A DNA stretch of 64,000 nt from the NCBI GenBank assembly GCA_964618215.1, contig CAZTZE010000006.1, positions 51,697 to 115,696 on the forward strand. Direction: 5' to 3'. The position numbers were made by a program, and so were the translations under genes. The notes under the pieces are model-generated. The model was not told where the DNA came from and searched no databases. It saw only the letters and a list, made by a program, of their open reading frames with translations. Of this stretch, positions 17,433 to 25,184 are shown in pieces (position 1 is the first letter of the stretch; the number at the start of each line of letters is the position of its first letter). This DNA comes from CG2-30-58-95 sp964618215 (lineage in GTDB: Bacteria; Chloroflexota; Anaerolineae; Anaerolineales; Villigracilaceae).

Positions 17433-18194
17433 CTACATTCCCAGATATCTCGAGTCATCCAATTCTTTCTTTAGTCTCTCTTCTACCGAAATCTCCGCTA
17501 CCTGCCCCCTGGCCTGTTCCAATTCCGACTGCTCGGCCTGGCGCAGTTTTGCCAGCGATAAAGCGCGCACCACGCTCCACTTGCCGCAATATGGACAGCG
17601 GGCCAGTTTGGAAAATCCCAGATTCATGCTGAAGAGTGGCAGCGCAAATGGACGCTGACACTTTGGGCAAATCCCGCCGCCGCGGATGCCATACTTCCGC
17701 TCTGCGCCGAGCGGAACTTCTACGCGCTTGCCGCGTCCGGTAAGCATGGGGACAACCACGGAAAGCAAAATGGCTCCAAAAACGATGATCAGCATCGGGA
17801 TCATGATCTTCAACGCGGCCTGCCAACCCTCGTCTGCAGAGACGAAGTTGGCCGTGATCACCTTCGAGCGATATTCGCGCCCATCTGCCGTGTAACCGAC
17901 AGCGTACATCTCGTGCAGGCCGAGGGGATAGTTATCGGTGCTGAATTGGATCCTGAACGGCGGCTCGGTATCCTCGCCGATCTTCGTTTCGTCAATATAG
18001 AATTCCACCCGCGCAAGGTCGTCCGGGCCGCTGACTTTCATCGAAAACGAACCCTGGATGTCGCCGGCGCCGGAGGAGTAGCCAAAGTCGCGCGAGAAGG
18101 AGAGGGTCAGTTCCTCGGCTTGGGCGAGAGACGCAGTAAAAACCAACAGGCTGCTAAGAATAACAAGCGAAATGGCAAGTCCCAATTTTTTCAT
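17433..18194 (-). CDS. Exported/membrane-anchored protein with Ig-like and zinc-ribbon parts
   Basis: 253 aa from MKKLGLAI. The N-terminus is a typical signal peptide ending around AQAEE. Residues about 25-130 look like a beta-sandwich domain (VEFYIDETKIGEDTEPPF is a bacterial Ig-like pattern). A single membrane helix follows (IMIPMLIIVFGAILLSVVVP), then a cytosolic tail with a Cys4 zinc ribbon, CPKCQ...CPYCGKW. The frame extends to 18233 but lacks a better start. It is the last gene of the minus-strand group with the ABC-2 exporter. It may sense or scaffold at the membrane; this is inference. Confidence 0.65.
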   Translation of the reverse strand: MKKLGLAISLVILSSLLVFTASLAQAEELTLSFSRDFGYSSGAGDIQGSFSMKVSGPDDLARVEFYIDETKIGEDTEPPFRIQFSTDNYPLGLHEMYAVGYTADGREYRSKVITANFVSADEGWQAALKIMIPMLIIVFGAILLSVVVPMLTGRGKRVEVPLGAERKYGIRGGGICPKCQRPFALPLFSMNLGFSKLARCPYCGKWSVVRALSLAKLRQAEQSELEQARGQVAEISVEERLKKELDDSRYLGM

Positions 18195-18229
18195 GGCACC
18201 ACCTTTGCTACGGTAAATCCGTGCTTTTT

Positions 18230-18256
18230 CCACGTCATCCGTGTCATCCGTGTCCA
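18230..18256. repeat. Nonamer array (CGTGTCATC)
   Basis: CACGTCATC, CGTGTCATC, CGTGTCC in 9-bp register, next to the GTAGGGC element at 18260-18314. A similar nonamer family is at 27799-27881. Confidence 0.6.
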
Positions 18257-18259
18257 GTT

Positions 18260-18314
18260 GTAGGGCAGGTTTCTAACCTGCCGCCAGAGATGGCGGGTAA
18301 GAAACCCGCCCTAC
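18260..18314. repeat. GTAGGGCGGGTTT-family palindromic repeat
   Basis: Inverted copies of GTAGGGCAGGTTT and GAAACCCGCCCTAC around a short centre. Relatives occur at 20909-20977 and within 55598-55713. Its right end contributes the stop codon (18311-18313) of the ABC-2 permease gene. Confidence 0.8.
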
Positions 18315-19111
18315 TTCCACCGCGTGAGAATGGACTCGCGCTGGAAGACGCGCGTCGCCAGGTAAACCAGCAGCGCGTCCAGCGCCAGCATGACGACCGC
18401 GACGACCGAAATCACTTGCTTGTTCAGGACGAATAGCCCGGCCATCTGACCGAAGAATCCAGCCAACACCGGCACGATGATGACCATCGAGATCTGTTCC
18501 GCCACGCGCGGGTCGCTGACGCGCGACGAGATCATCAGGGAAAATGCCACCGCCATGACTGCCAGCAATGGCCCGACAATGAAAATGGCGATCAGCCAGC
18601 GGGCATCCAGCAGCGCCGTCAAGAGCATCTTGTTCGCCACGATGAGCCACGAGCCGAGCGCGAATATCCCAAACGCGGCGTAGGTTGCCAGCACCGCCGG
18701 TATAACCGCCGCCAGGCACTTGCCGATCAGCAGCTCCAGCGTGGTGATGGGCGTCGCCAGGAGCGGCTCCAGGCTTCGAGTGGTCTTCTCGCCCACGATG
18801 GAATAGGCCGCGATCGTCACCGGGATGACCACCGGCACGATCATGAACATCATCATGAACTGGCTGACCATGAAAATCTGGAAGCATTCCGCGCTGTTCA
18901 CCCCTTCCGGGCAGATGGACTGGGTCATTTCGGATGGCAGTTGGCTGTCAACCGCCTCACCTGCCCCGGTCGAGGCGTCGCGGGTGGCGTAGATGATCCC
19001 CAGCGGGATGGCCGTCATCAACAGCGGCAGGAAGGCCACCGTGAAGATGACCATGCGGTTCTTGAAAACCTCGGCCCATTCCTTGCGCATGATGGTTTTG
19101 ATCTTGTTCAT
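18311..19111 (-). CDS. ABC-2 type transporter permease
   Basis: 266 aa from MNKIKTIMRKEWAEVFKNR, the usual N-terminus of the NatB/ABC-2 permease family. It has six hydrophobic segments, and SIVGEKTTRSLEPLLATPI is the family's cytosolic coupling motif after helix 2. It works with the ATPase at 19984-20892 to export a substrate across the membrane, and a CPBP protease gene lies between the two. Its start is only 1 nt from the preceding gene's stop, so translation is probably coupled. Confidence 0.85.
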   Translation of the reverse strand: MNKIKTIMRKEWAEVFKNRMVIFTVAFLPLLMTAIPLGIIYATRDASTGAGEAVDSQLPSEMTQSICPEGVNSAECFQIFMVSQFMMMFMIVPVVIPVTIAAYSIVGEKTTRSLEPLLATPITTLELLIGKCLAAVIPAVLATYAAFGIFALGSWLIVANKMLLTALLDARWLIAIFIVGPLLAVMAVAFSLMISSRVSDPRVAEQISMVIIVPVLAGFFGQMAGLFVLNKQVISVVAVVMLALDALLVYLATRVFQRESILTRWK

Positions 19112-19112
19112 A

Positions 19113-19949
19113 TCAGACTTCTTGTGGCTTTTCGCCTGAAAGACCGAGTCGCCACTTGGTAGCAATCGCGAGAGTGAGCGCCGCCAGCGCGCTCACGAAA
19201 GTAGATACGAGGTAAAGCTGCATATCAAAATGAATGTTGGCTCCGCTCTGAAAGGCAGTTGTCATGGTCGCATTTGTGAACAACGTGACACCCCAGAAAT
19301 TATCGGCATTGTGCAAAATGATTCCGCCCACCAACAGACTGCTTCCTGTTTTGTTGTAGACCCAGGTTATGATGATGGCAAGTGTGATCTCGGCAATCAT
19401 ATAGATAGGCAAAAACTGTAAGCCTATCTGGGCGTGGAAGGTTTCCGGCCGGAAGAACTGGGGAAGATGCCATAGCGCCCATACGATGCCGATGATTATA
19501 CTGGCGACCATGGGTCCCCATTTGCGCTGGAGGTTTGGCAAGGCAAAGCCGCGCCAGCCGAATTCTTCTCCCAACGGGCCTCCAATCATGGTGATGAGAA
19601 AAAACACCGGTATCATGTACCAATCTTGACTGAAGAAGGCGAAACTCGGCAGGCTGCCTCCCAGGGCGTAGTTAATGACGATGGCAGGAAGCGCCAAAAA
19701 CCCGGTAAAAAACAAGGCGACCGCCCACCAACGAAAAGCCACGCGCCAGCGCAGCGCCCGTTGCGTCAAATCGCGCAGACCATCCTTTCCGCTGGTAATG
19801 GCAATCGTGATGACCCCAGCGATGGACGCACCAAAGACAAAAAAACCGGTTCCTGTGGTATACCAGGGAAACCAACTGATTATGACAGCCAATATCACGT
19901 AAACGATGAACGCGTGTTGCCTCAGTAACGCAAGGATTGAAGATTTCAT
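19113..19949 (-). CDS. CPBP family intramembrane glutamic protease
   Basis: 278 aa, about eight hydrophobic segments. The family motifs are intact: EEFGWRGFALP (EExxxR), ALWHLPQFF (WHxxxF-like) and the last His in LHNADN. Known members process prenylated proteins or peptides, or confer bacteriocin self-immunity. A GGAG site precedes the ATG. Its location between the ATPase and permease of an ABC-2 exporter suggests peptide processing or immunity linked to export; the substrate is not visible. Confidence 0.85.
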   Translation of the reverse strand: MKSSILALLRQHAFIVYVILAVIISWFPWYTTGTGFFVFGASIAGVITIAITSGKDGLRDLTQRALRWRVAFRWWAVALFFTGFLALPAIVINYALGGSLPSFAFFSQDWYMIPVFFLITMIGGPLGEEFGWRGFALPNLQRKWGPMVASIIIGIVWALWHLPQFFRPETFHAQIGLQFLPIYMIAEITLAIIITWVYNKTGSSLLVGGIILHNADNFWGVTLFTNATMTTAFQSGANIHFDMQLYLVSTFVSALAALTLAIATKWRLGLSGEKPQEV

Positions 19950-19983
19950 GTGGATCTCCTCTCAAAAGATTTCGGGTAAGTCC

Positions 19984-20892
19984 CTACCCATGCTTCACCA
20001 GCTGCAAATAAACATCTTCCAGCGAGTGGCGCAACTCGCCGACGAACTGCACGTCCGCGCCAGAGTTGACCAGGGTGCGGATGATTTCGGGATTATGCGA
20101 CTCCGGGTCGTCCACCGTTACCAGCAGTTTATTCTCCACGACTTTGACCTCCCGCACGAAGGGCATTTTCCGCAGCGGCTGCGCGGACCCTTCGCCTGCC
20201 TCCCGCAAATGGAAGACGACCTTCCGCCCGAACATCGTCCGGCGCAGGTTAGCCGGGGTGTCCACCACCAGCAGGCGGGTCTTGAAGACGCCAATGCGGT
20301 CGCACAGCCGGTCGGCTTCGTCAAGGTTGTGGGTGCAGAGGAAGATCGTCCGTCCCTCCTTGCGGAGTTCAGCAATGAAGTCACGGACGAGGCGCGCCGC
20401 CTCCGGGTCCAGCCCGGCGGTGGGCTCATCCAGGAAGAGGATGCGCGGCTCGTGCAGCAGGGCGCGCGCAATCGCCAGTTTCTGCTTCATTCCCTTCGAG
20501 AACGTGCCAGCCGCGTCGAAACGCCGTTCCCACAGGCCGAGCATCTTGAGGTACTTCTCCACCTGCCCGGTCACGTCTTTCACCTCGTACAATTCGGCGA
20601 AAATGCGCAGGTTGTACTCGGCGGACAGGTTATCGTACATGCCGGGAGTCTCGGTCAGCACACCCACAGTCCGGCGGATGTCGGTATCCTGCTTGCCGAC
20701 CACGAATCCGTTGACCGTCGCCGCGCCACTGGTCGGACCGATCAGGCAGGTCAAAATGCGCACGGTGGTGGTTTTTCCGGCGCCGTTCGGACCGAGGCAG
20801 CCGAACACCTCGCCCTCGGCCACATCCAGGCTGAGGCCCTCCACGGCGAGGATGTCTTTGAAACGTTTGGTCAGATTTTCAGTGTGGATCAT
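19984..20892 (-). CDS. ABC transporter ATP-binding protein (NatA/CcmA type)
   Basis: 302 aa. Walker A GPNGAGKTT, signature FSKGMKQKLAIAR, Walker B RILFLDEPTAGLDP and switch His in CTHNLDE. The C-terminal ~80 residues form the extra domain typical of ABC-2 exporter ATPases. It partners with the permease at 18311-19111. No precursor peptide gene is recognisable in the neighbourhood, so the substrate stays open. Confidence 0.9.
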   Translation of the reverse strand: MIHTENLTKRFKDILAVEGLSLDVAEGEVFGCLGPNGAGKTTTVRILTCLIGPTSGAATVNGFVVGKQDTDIRRTVGVLTETPGMYDNLSAEYNLRIFAELYEVKDVTGQVEKYLKMLGLWERRFDAAGTFSKGMKQKLAIARALLHEPRILFLDEPTAGLDPEAARLVRDFIAELRKEGRTIFLCTHNLDEADRLCDRIGVFKTRLLVVDTPANLRRTMFGRKVVFHLREAGEGSAQPLRKMPFVREVKVVENKLLVTVDDPESHNPEIIRTLVNSGADVQFVGELRHSLEDVYLQLVKHG

Positions 20893-20908
20893 AGCGCCTC
20901 TGTGTTAC

Positions 20909-20977
20909 GTAGGGCGGGTTTCGCTTGTCTCCGTAGGGGATACCCGCCAAAGGCGGCGGGATCGAATCCCGCCCTAC
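20909..20977. repeat. GTAGGGCGGGTTT-family repeat, intergenic
   Basis: Starts GTAGGGCGGGTTTCG and ends GAATCCCGCCCTAC. It fills the gap between the ABC ATPase and the YhfC-like gene and supplies the latter's stop codon (20974-20976). A half copy (GGCGGGATCGAATCCCACC) lies near 29345-29366. Confidence 0.75.
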
Positions 20978-21867
20978 TGGTAACGAGTTTTTTCCAGAGA
21001 TTCCTGCGTCACTTCGACCGGCTTGGGTGTAAACCCCGGCACGGGCGCGGGAGCAGGCTCAACGTCCGCTTGTGGCTCGGGCTGGCGCAGGGCAAAGATG
21101 AGAATAATCGCCAAAATGGCAGCCAATCCAACCACACCTTCAATTGCATAAGTCGACAGCCCAATCCCGAGAAGATAAACGGCCAGCCCGTTCACGAGGG
21201 CGTGGAAAACGACTGCCAGCCAGACCCACCAACCCTGCCGGCGGGTAAAAGCCTGCAATACGAGCAACGACAACGCCAAGTGGAACGGGATGGCGAAGAG
21301 GCGTTCAACTGCCCCCAGGATGGATATGTGCCACGGCGCAGACCAGTATGCCATAATTTGAGCCTGAGCCAATGCCACCTTGTCCGCGCCCACTGCCTGG
21401 GCTAATTGTGAGGCGTCCGCATTACGCAGGATGGCAAGCTGGATGAAGCCATACAAGACCAGGGCGCCCAGGAGGATGGCTTCGATCCCGCCGTGGCCTG
21501 CGCCAGCCAGGAGTCCCTTTCCCCATGAGCGGGCATCCTTTGCCCACCAGCGATACATACCATAGCGAAAGAATTCTTCCCAGCACCCTGCGCTCAGGCC
21601 GAGGAAGATGGCATTGAAAACCAGTTGGTCGGCTTGCGGCCAGATCACCAGCGGCGTGCGATTGAGGAGGACGGTCGCCGCCCAGTTGAAAGGGATGTAA
21701 CCGACCTGTGAAAGAACAAACGTCGCCGCGCCAATCCAGAAAAGCCGCCAGCTTAGTTTGAATTTGCGCGTCAAGTAGATGGCCAGCCCGATGGGCATGG
21801 CAATCATCAGAAAGCCGTTGAGGAAGTGGGCGAGGAACAGCGTATCCATTCCCTGAAAACTGATCAA
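20974..21867 (-). CDS. YhfC-like intramembrane protease family protein
   Basis: Up to 297 aa with about eight hydrophobic helices. Family-like motifs are CWEEFFRYGMYRW (Glu-Glu...Arg), GAGHGGIEAILLGAL and AIPFHLALSLLVLQAF, matching the predicted glutamic-type protease of the YhfC/CPBP clan. The C-terminal tail is Pro-rich and polar. The first ATG overlaps the stop of the upstream CooC-like gene by 4 nt; MDTLF at 21849 is an alternative start. It is a second intramembrane protease next to the same ABC-2 exporter. Confidence 0.75.
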   Translation of the reverse strand: MISFQGMDTLFLAHFLNGFLMIAMPIGLAIYLTRKFKLSWRLFWIGAATFVLSQVGYIPFNWAATVLLNRTPLVIWPQADQLVFNAIFLGLSAGCWEEFFRYGMYRWWAKDARSWGKGLLAGAGHGGIEAILLGALVLYGFIQLAILRNADASQLAQAVGADKVALAQAQIMAYWSAPWHISILGAVERLFAIPFHLALSLLVLQAFTRRQGWWVWLAVVFHALVNGLAVYLLGIGLSTYAIEGVVGLAAILAIILIFALRQPEPQADVEPAPAPVPGFTPKPVEVTQESLEKTRYQ

Positions 21868-22661
21868 TGGTGACTGACCACTATCTTTTCCATCATCCCC
21901 GCCACCGACTGATAGACCGGCGAGGTATCCTCCAGTTCCACCAGCGGGCGGCCGGAGTACTCGAATGTGGTCAGTTCGTTATTTGCGGGGATTACGCCGA
22001 GCAAAGGGATTGCCAGTTTGGAAACAAATTCCTGCAGCTCCGGCGGCACGCCGTTTGGCAGGCGGTTGAGGATGAGATGGGATTTCTCGATGTGGATGTC
22101 GAGTGCCTTGCTCATCTCGGCAATGCGCTGCGCGGCGACCAGCCCGCGCTGGGTCGGGTCGCTGACGATGAGCAGGTGCTGCACGTCGCGCGTCGTGCGG
22201 CGGCTGAGATGTTCCATGCCGGCTTCGTTGTCAATGACAACATATTCGTAGTGACGGCTGAGACCATCCACCACCTCGCGCAAATTGTGGTTGACCGCGC
22301 AATAACAGCCGGTGCCTTCGCCGCGCCCCATGGCGATCAGGTCGAAACGGCTGCCTTCAGCGAGCGACGAGCGGACGTGGTATTCCAGGTAATCGCGCTT
22401 GTTCATGCCACCGGGCAGCGATCCCATCGCCGCGCCGCCCTGCGCCAGTGAGGATTTAACCTGCTGGAGCATATCCTCGCGAATGTCGCCGACCGTCCAT
22501 TCCAGGTCGAGGCCGAGCACCATATTCAGGTTGGAAGACGGGTCGGCGTCAATGGCGAGGATGCTGCCGGTTTGATTCTGCGCCAGATACTTGATTACCA
22601 TTCCGGCGACGGTGGTCTTGCCCACGCCGCCTTTGCCTGCGAGTGCGATAGTAACTGTCAT
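21864..22661 (-). CDS. cooC: CooC-type CO dehydrogenase maturation ATPase (copy 1)
   Basis: 265 aa MinD/ArsA-class P-loop ATPase with deviant Walker A GKGGVGKTT and Asp in LAIDADPSSNLN. The stretch GRGEGTGCYCAVNHNLR contains the CxC motif that in CooC family members binds metal at the dimer interface. It is thought to insert nickel into carbon monoxide dehydrogenase or acetyl-CoA synthase. A second CooC-like gene (23446-24231) lies upstream, beyond a toxin-antitoxin pair, so the two may serve CooS and AcsB separately. Confidence 0.88.
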   Translation of the reverse strand: MTVTIALAGKGGVGKTTVAGMVIKYLAQNQTGSILAIDADPSSNLNMVLGLDLEWTVGDIREDMLQQVKSSLAQGGAAMGSLPGGMNKRDYLEYHVRSSLAEGSRFDLIAMGRGEGTGCYCAVNHNLREVVDGLSRHYEYVVIDNEAGMEHLSRRTTRDVQHLLIVSDPTQRGLVAAQRIAEMSKALDIHIEKSHLILNRLPNGVPPELQEFVSKLAIPLLGVIPANNELTTFEYSGRPLVELEDTSPVYQSVAGMMEKIVVSHH

Positions 22662-22669
22662 GTAAGATT

Positions 22670-22933
22670 CTACCTTTTCCGGTAAATTTTGCTACGATGC
22701 CCAATGGCATGAATCAGGATAGTGTTCTCATTTCTCAGGAACTGATAGAAGATTCGGTAATCCCCCACGCGGAATTTGCTTAATTCAGAGAATTCCCCTT
22801 TCAGAGCATCTTGCCTGCCAAAATCCGAATTATCTGCCAGCCAATTCAAGCGATTGACAATGCGGCGCGCAACGGCTTTATCCAGAGCAGCCAGATCGCG
22901 CCTCGCGGCATCGTGAAAGCGCAGCCGATACAT
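22670..22933 (-). CDS. RelE/ParE family toxin
   Basis: 87 aa, usual size. RLRFHDAARRDLAALDK at the start, ALKGEFSELSKFRVGDYRIFYQF in the middle and HAIGHRSKIYRK at the end are RelE-superfamily features, including the basic C-terminus that contacts mRNA or gyrase. It starts 1 nt after the stop of the upstream antitoxin-like gene. The module sits between two CooC genes. Confidence 0.85.
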   Translation of the reverse strand: MYRLRFHDAARRDLAALDKAVARRIVNRLNWLADNSDFGRQDALKGEFSELSKFRVGDYRIFYQFLRNENTILIHAIGHRSKIYRKR

Positions 22934-22934
22934 A

Positions 22935-23363
22935 TCAATTCAGGCCAAGTTCTTCTACAACATCTTCCAGTGATTTGCCGCGCTCGCCGCGCGCGACCAA
23001 AGCAATTTGCTGGGATAGCCGCTTTCGAATACTTTCGCGCAGGATTAGTCCGTCATCAGGATCGCCAAATAACTCAATGAGTTTATATTCCACCGAAGTT
23101 TCGATCATCTGGCGAAGTTCTTCCTTGGTCATACGAGCAACGAGTTCAGTTCCTATATCCTTCGCAATGTCTCCTGCTGAATAAAGCGCACCGCCTTCGC
23201 GTACCGTTCTTATCGAACGTTCAAGGGCGACCTTCATGCTTTGGCGTAGTTCAAGCCCTTTGTCTGGATCTGCCAGGAATTCAAGCAAGGTTTGCTCCAC
23301 CGCTTCGCGTACCAACGTCTTGAGTTCGTCTGTGGTCAGGTCGGACACACGTGTGCCTAACAT
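22935..23363 (-). CDS. Antitoxin-like protein with internal duplication
   Basis: 142 aa from MLGTRVSD. Two copies of a ~45-residue unit are visible: LTTDELKTLVREAVEQTLLE with FLADPDKGLELR, and MTKEELRQMIETSVEYKLIE with LFGDPDDGLILR. The second copy, with its C-terminal tail SLEDVVEELGLN, looks like the normal single-unit antitoxin that pairs with RelE-type toxins. The duplicated form is about twice the usual length. The frame extends to 23411, but that part overlaps intergenic repeat sequence. Confidence 0.7.
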   Translation of the reverse strand: MLGTRVSDLTTDELKTLVREAVEQTLLEFLADPDKGLELRQSMKVALERSIRTVREGGALYSAGDIAKDIGTELVARMTKEELRQMIETSVEYKLIELFGDPDDGLILRESIRKRLSQQIALVARGERGKSLEDVVEELGLN

Positions 23364-23445
23364 TTTATCCTCGCTTAATGATCTACAGGTCGGAGAAAGG
23401 AAAGGGGACAAGCACTACAAGGAGTTCCAATTCATCGCTCATTGC

Positions 23446-24231
23446 TCATTTTACTTCAAAAACTGCTCTGGCAAGACCTTCGGAAATTTCCTGCGCGGCA
23501 TCTTTGAGAAGGAGAACATGATCATACACTGGAATCCCCAGCCGGTCCGCCTCCTGCACCTTCAAATCAGCGGGCATATATCCGAGGATTGGCAGGCCGG
23601 GCGTTTCGCTTTCGAGGAATTTGGCTTCATCGTCATTCCTCACTTTATTTCCGACCAGCCACAACTTCGTCAGGCCGATGTCATTCGCCAGTTTCTTGAT
23701 CTGCGCGGCAGTGCCCAGGCTGCGGCGGGTTGGCTCGACGACGATCAGCATGGCGTCCACGAAGTCCACGGTGGCGCGGCCGAGGTGTTCCACGCCGGCG
23801 TACATATCCAGCAGCAGCACATCATCTTTGCGAAAGAGCAGATGGGTGAAAAGCGTTTTCAACATGGCTGCTTCGGGACAGATGCAGCCGGAACCGCCCA
23901 TCTCCACGCTGCCCATTTCGAGTAGGCGCACGCCGCGATGGACGACGCTGAAGCGCTCGGGGATGTCGTCCACGCGGGGATTGAGGGTGAAGAATCCGCC
24001 CAGCGTGCCGGGCTTGGCGCCGGTGCGCTCCTCGATGAGTTCGTCCATCTCGGCGATGGGATGCAGTTTTGCGCGTAAATCATCCGGGAAACCCAGCGCC
24101 CCCGCCAGACAGGGACTGGGGTCCGCATCCACAGCCAGCACGTCGCGGCCCGCGTCCGCATAGATCTGCGCCAGCAAAGCAGTCAAAGTCGTCTTTCCAA
24201 CGCCGCCTTTACCAGTAATTGCCAGTTTCAT
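23446..24231 (-). CDS. cooC: CooC-type maturation ATPase (copy 2)
   Basis: 261 aa. Deviant Walker A GKGGVGKTT, LAVDADPSPCLAGALG and a GSGCICPE segment with the CxC motif. It is diverged from copy 1 in the middle region (RVDDIPERFSVVHRG). The start overlaps the stop of the radical SAM gene by 4 nt, so the two are translationally coupled. Role: nickel insertion into CODH/ACS, inferred from family and from the acs/cooS genes elsewhere in the window. The last codons run into a short heptamer stretch (TCGCTCATTGCTCAT). Confidence 0.88.
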   Translation of the reverse strand: MKLAITGKGGVGKTTLTALLAQIYADAGRDVLAVDADPSPCLAGALGFPDDLRAKLHPIAEMDELIEERTGAKPGTLGGFFTLNPRVDDIPERFSVVHRGVRLLEMGSVEMGGSGCICPEAAMLKTLFTHLLFRKDDVLLLDMYAGVEHLGRATVDFVDAMLIVVEPTRRSLGTAAQIKKLANDIGLTKLWLVGNKVRNDDEAKFLESETPGLPILGYMPADLKVQEADRLGIPVYDHVLLLKDAAQEISEGLARAVFEVK

Positions 24232-25184
24232 GACGTGCTCCTTACAGCCTCCACGGCATATGAATAACCGCCGTCCACCGCTTGCCGACTTTCCAGATAT
24301 TTCAGCACATACTGCCCGCAGTTCGAGCCGATCTGGTTCTCGATCACCTCCCCGATGCTGACAATCACTTCGTAACCGGCCGCGTTCAACTGCTCAACGA
24401 GCACATTGGCCGATTCAGGCCGCAGCGCGTCCACATAAGAAACCAGCCCATTTTGCACCGCGCGGCAGGTCGGATTAACCGGAGTGACCTTGATGAGATA
24501 TTTCTCCGGGTCGAAATGACGCAGCAGCACCTCTGGCTCGACCGGCGCGCCGGTCGCCAACGCGAAGTTCAGCGTGATCTTGCGGTCGCCGGGGCGCAGA
24601 AAACGCTCACCGTACGCGGCCATCCAGCCGAAGTCGAATTTGCGCACCGGGATCAGTTTGTCGCGCAGCGTAATATCAGTCGTATGAATGGAAAACTGGA
24701 ATTGGAAACGTCCATCGGGATACAGGCGATTTTTCACATCCATCAGCCGCTCGAAAAAGGCTTCCGTGCCATGCGGGGCGATGGTCGAAATGGAGGGCAT
24801 CAGGCCGGGCGCGTCGAAGCGGCGCGTCAGTTCGTCCAGCGCGTCCAGCACGGCCATATTCAAGGCTGGTTCGCCCATGCGTGCAAACTGGATTTTGAAT
24901 TTCGCCGCAGGCACGCGGCGGTCGGGATACCAGCGCGTCACCATGTAATCAATCTGCGCTAGAATCTGCTCGGCGCTTGGCTTGCCGCGGTACTGCCCGC
25001 CCGCGTCACAAATCTGGCATTTCACCGGGCAGCCAAAGAGGGTAGAGACCATCAAAATCCAGCGCTCGTCGCGGCTGTATGGCGGCTGCAGCGCTTCAAC
25101 GAATTCTATCAACCTGCCTTCACCCATGTCAGCCATGTAGACGGTGGCGACTTGCGAGGTTCCGGCGACGGCGAAAACTTTCAT
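24228..25184 (-). CDS. Radical SAM protein resembling RlmN/Cfr core
   Basis: 318 aa. CPVKCQIC gives the CxxxCxxC iron-sulfur motif. The remaining core follows the RlmN/Cfr order: KIQFARMGEPALN, QFSIHTTD, ITLNFALATG, KVTPVNPT, and near the end GSNCGQY, which lines up with the ACGQL segment holding the methyl-carrying Cys in RlmN. The N-terminal RNA-binding domain of RlmN is absent or very short. It is coupled by overlaps to the CooC2 gene downstream and a flavoprotein gene upstream, so a role in the acetyl-CoA pathway or its cofactors is more likely than rRNA methylation. That is inference. Confidence 0.75.
   Translation of the reverse strand: MKVFAVAGTSQVATVYMADMGEGRLIEFVEALQPPYSRDERWILMVSTLFGCPVKCQICDAGGQYRGKPSAEQILAQIDYMVTRWYPDRRVPAAKFKIQFARMGEPALNMAVLDALDELTRRFDAPGLMPSISTIAPHGTEAFFERLMDVKNRLYPDGRFQFQFSIHTTDITLRDKLIPVRKFDFGWMAAYGERFLRPGDRKITLNFALATGAPVEPEVLLRHFDPEKYLIKVTPVNPTCRAVQNGLVSYVDALRPESANVLVEQLNAAGYEVIVSIGEVIENQIGSNCGQYVLKYLESRQAVDGGYSYAVEAVRSTS

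Noticed and set aside
20909..20977. Sequence CGGGATCGAATCCCG as a tRNA T-arm
   Set aside because: No anticodon or acceptor arms around it; it belongs to the GTAGGGCGGG repeat family seen at several sites.
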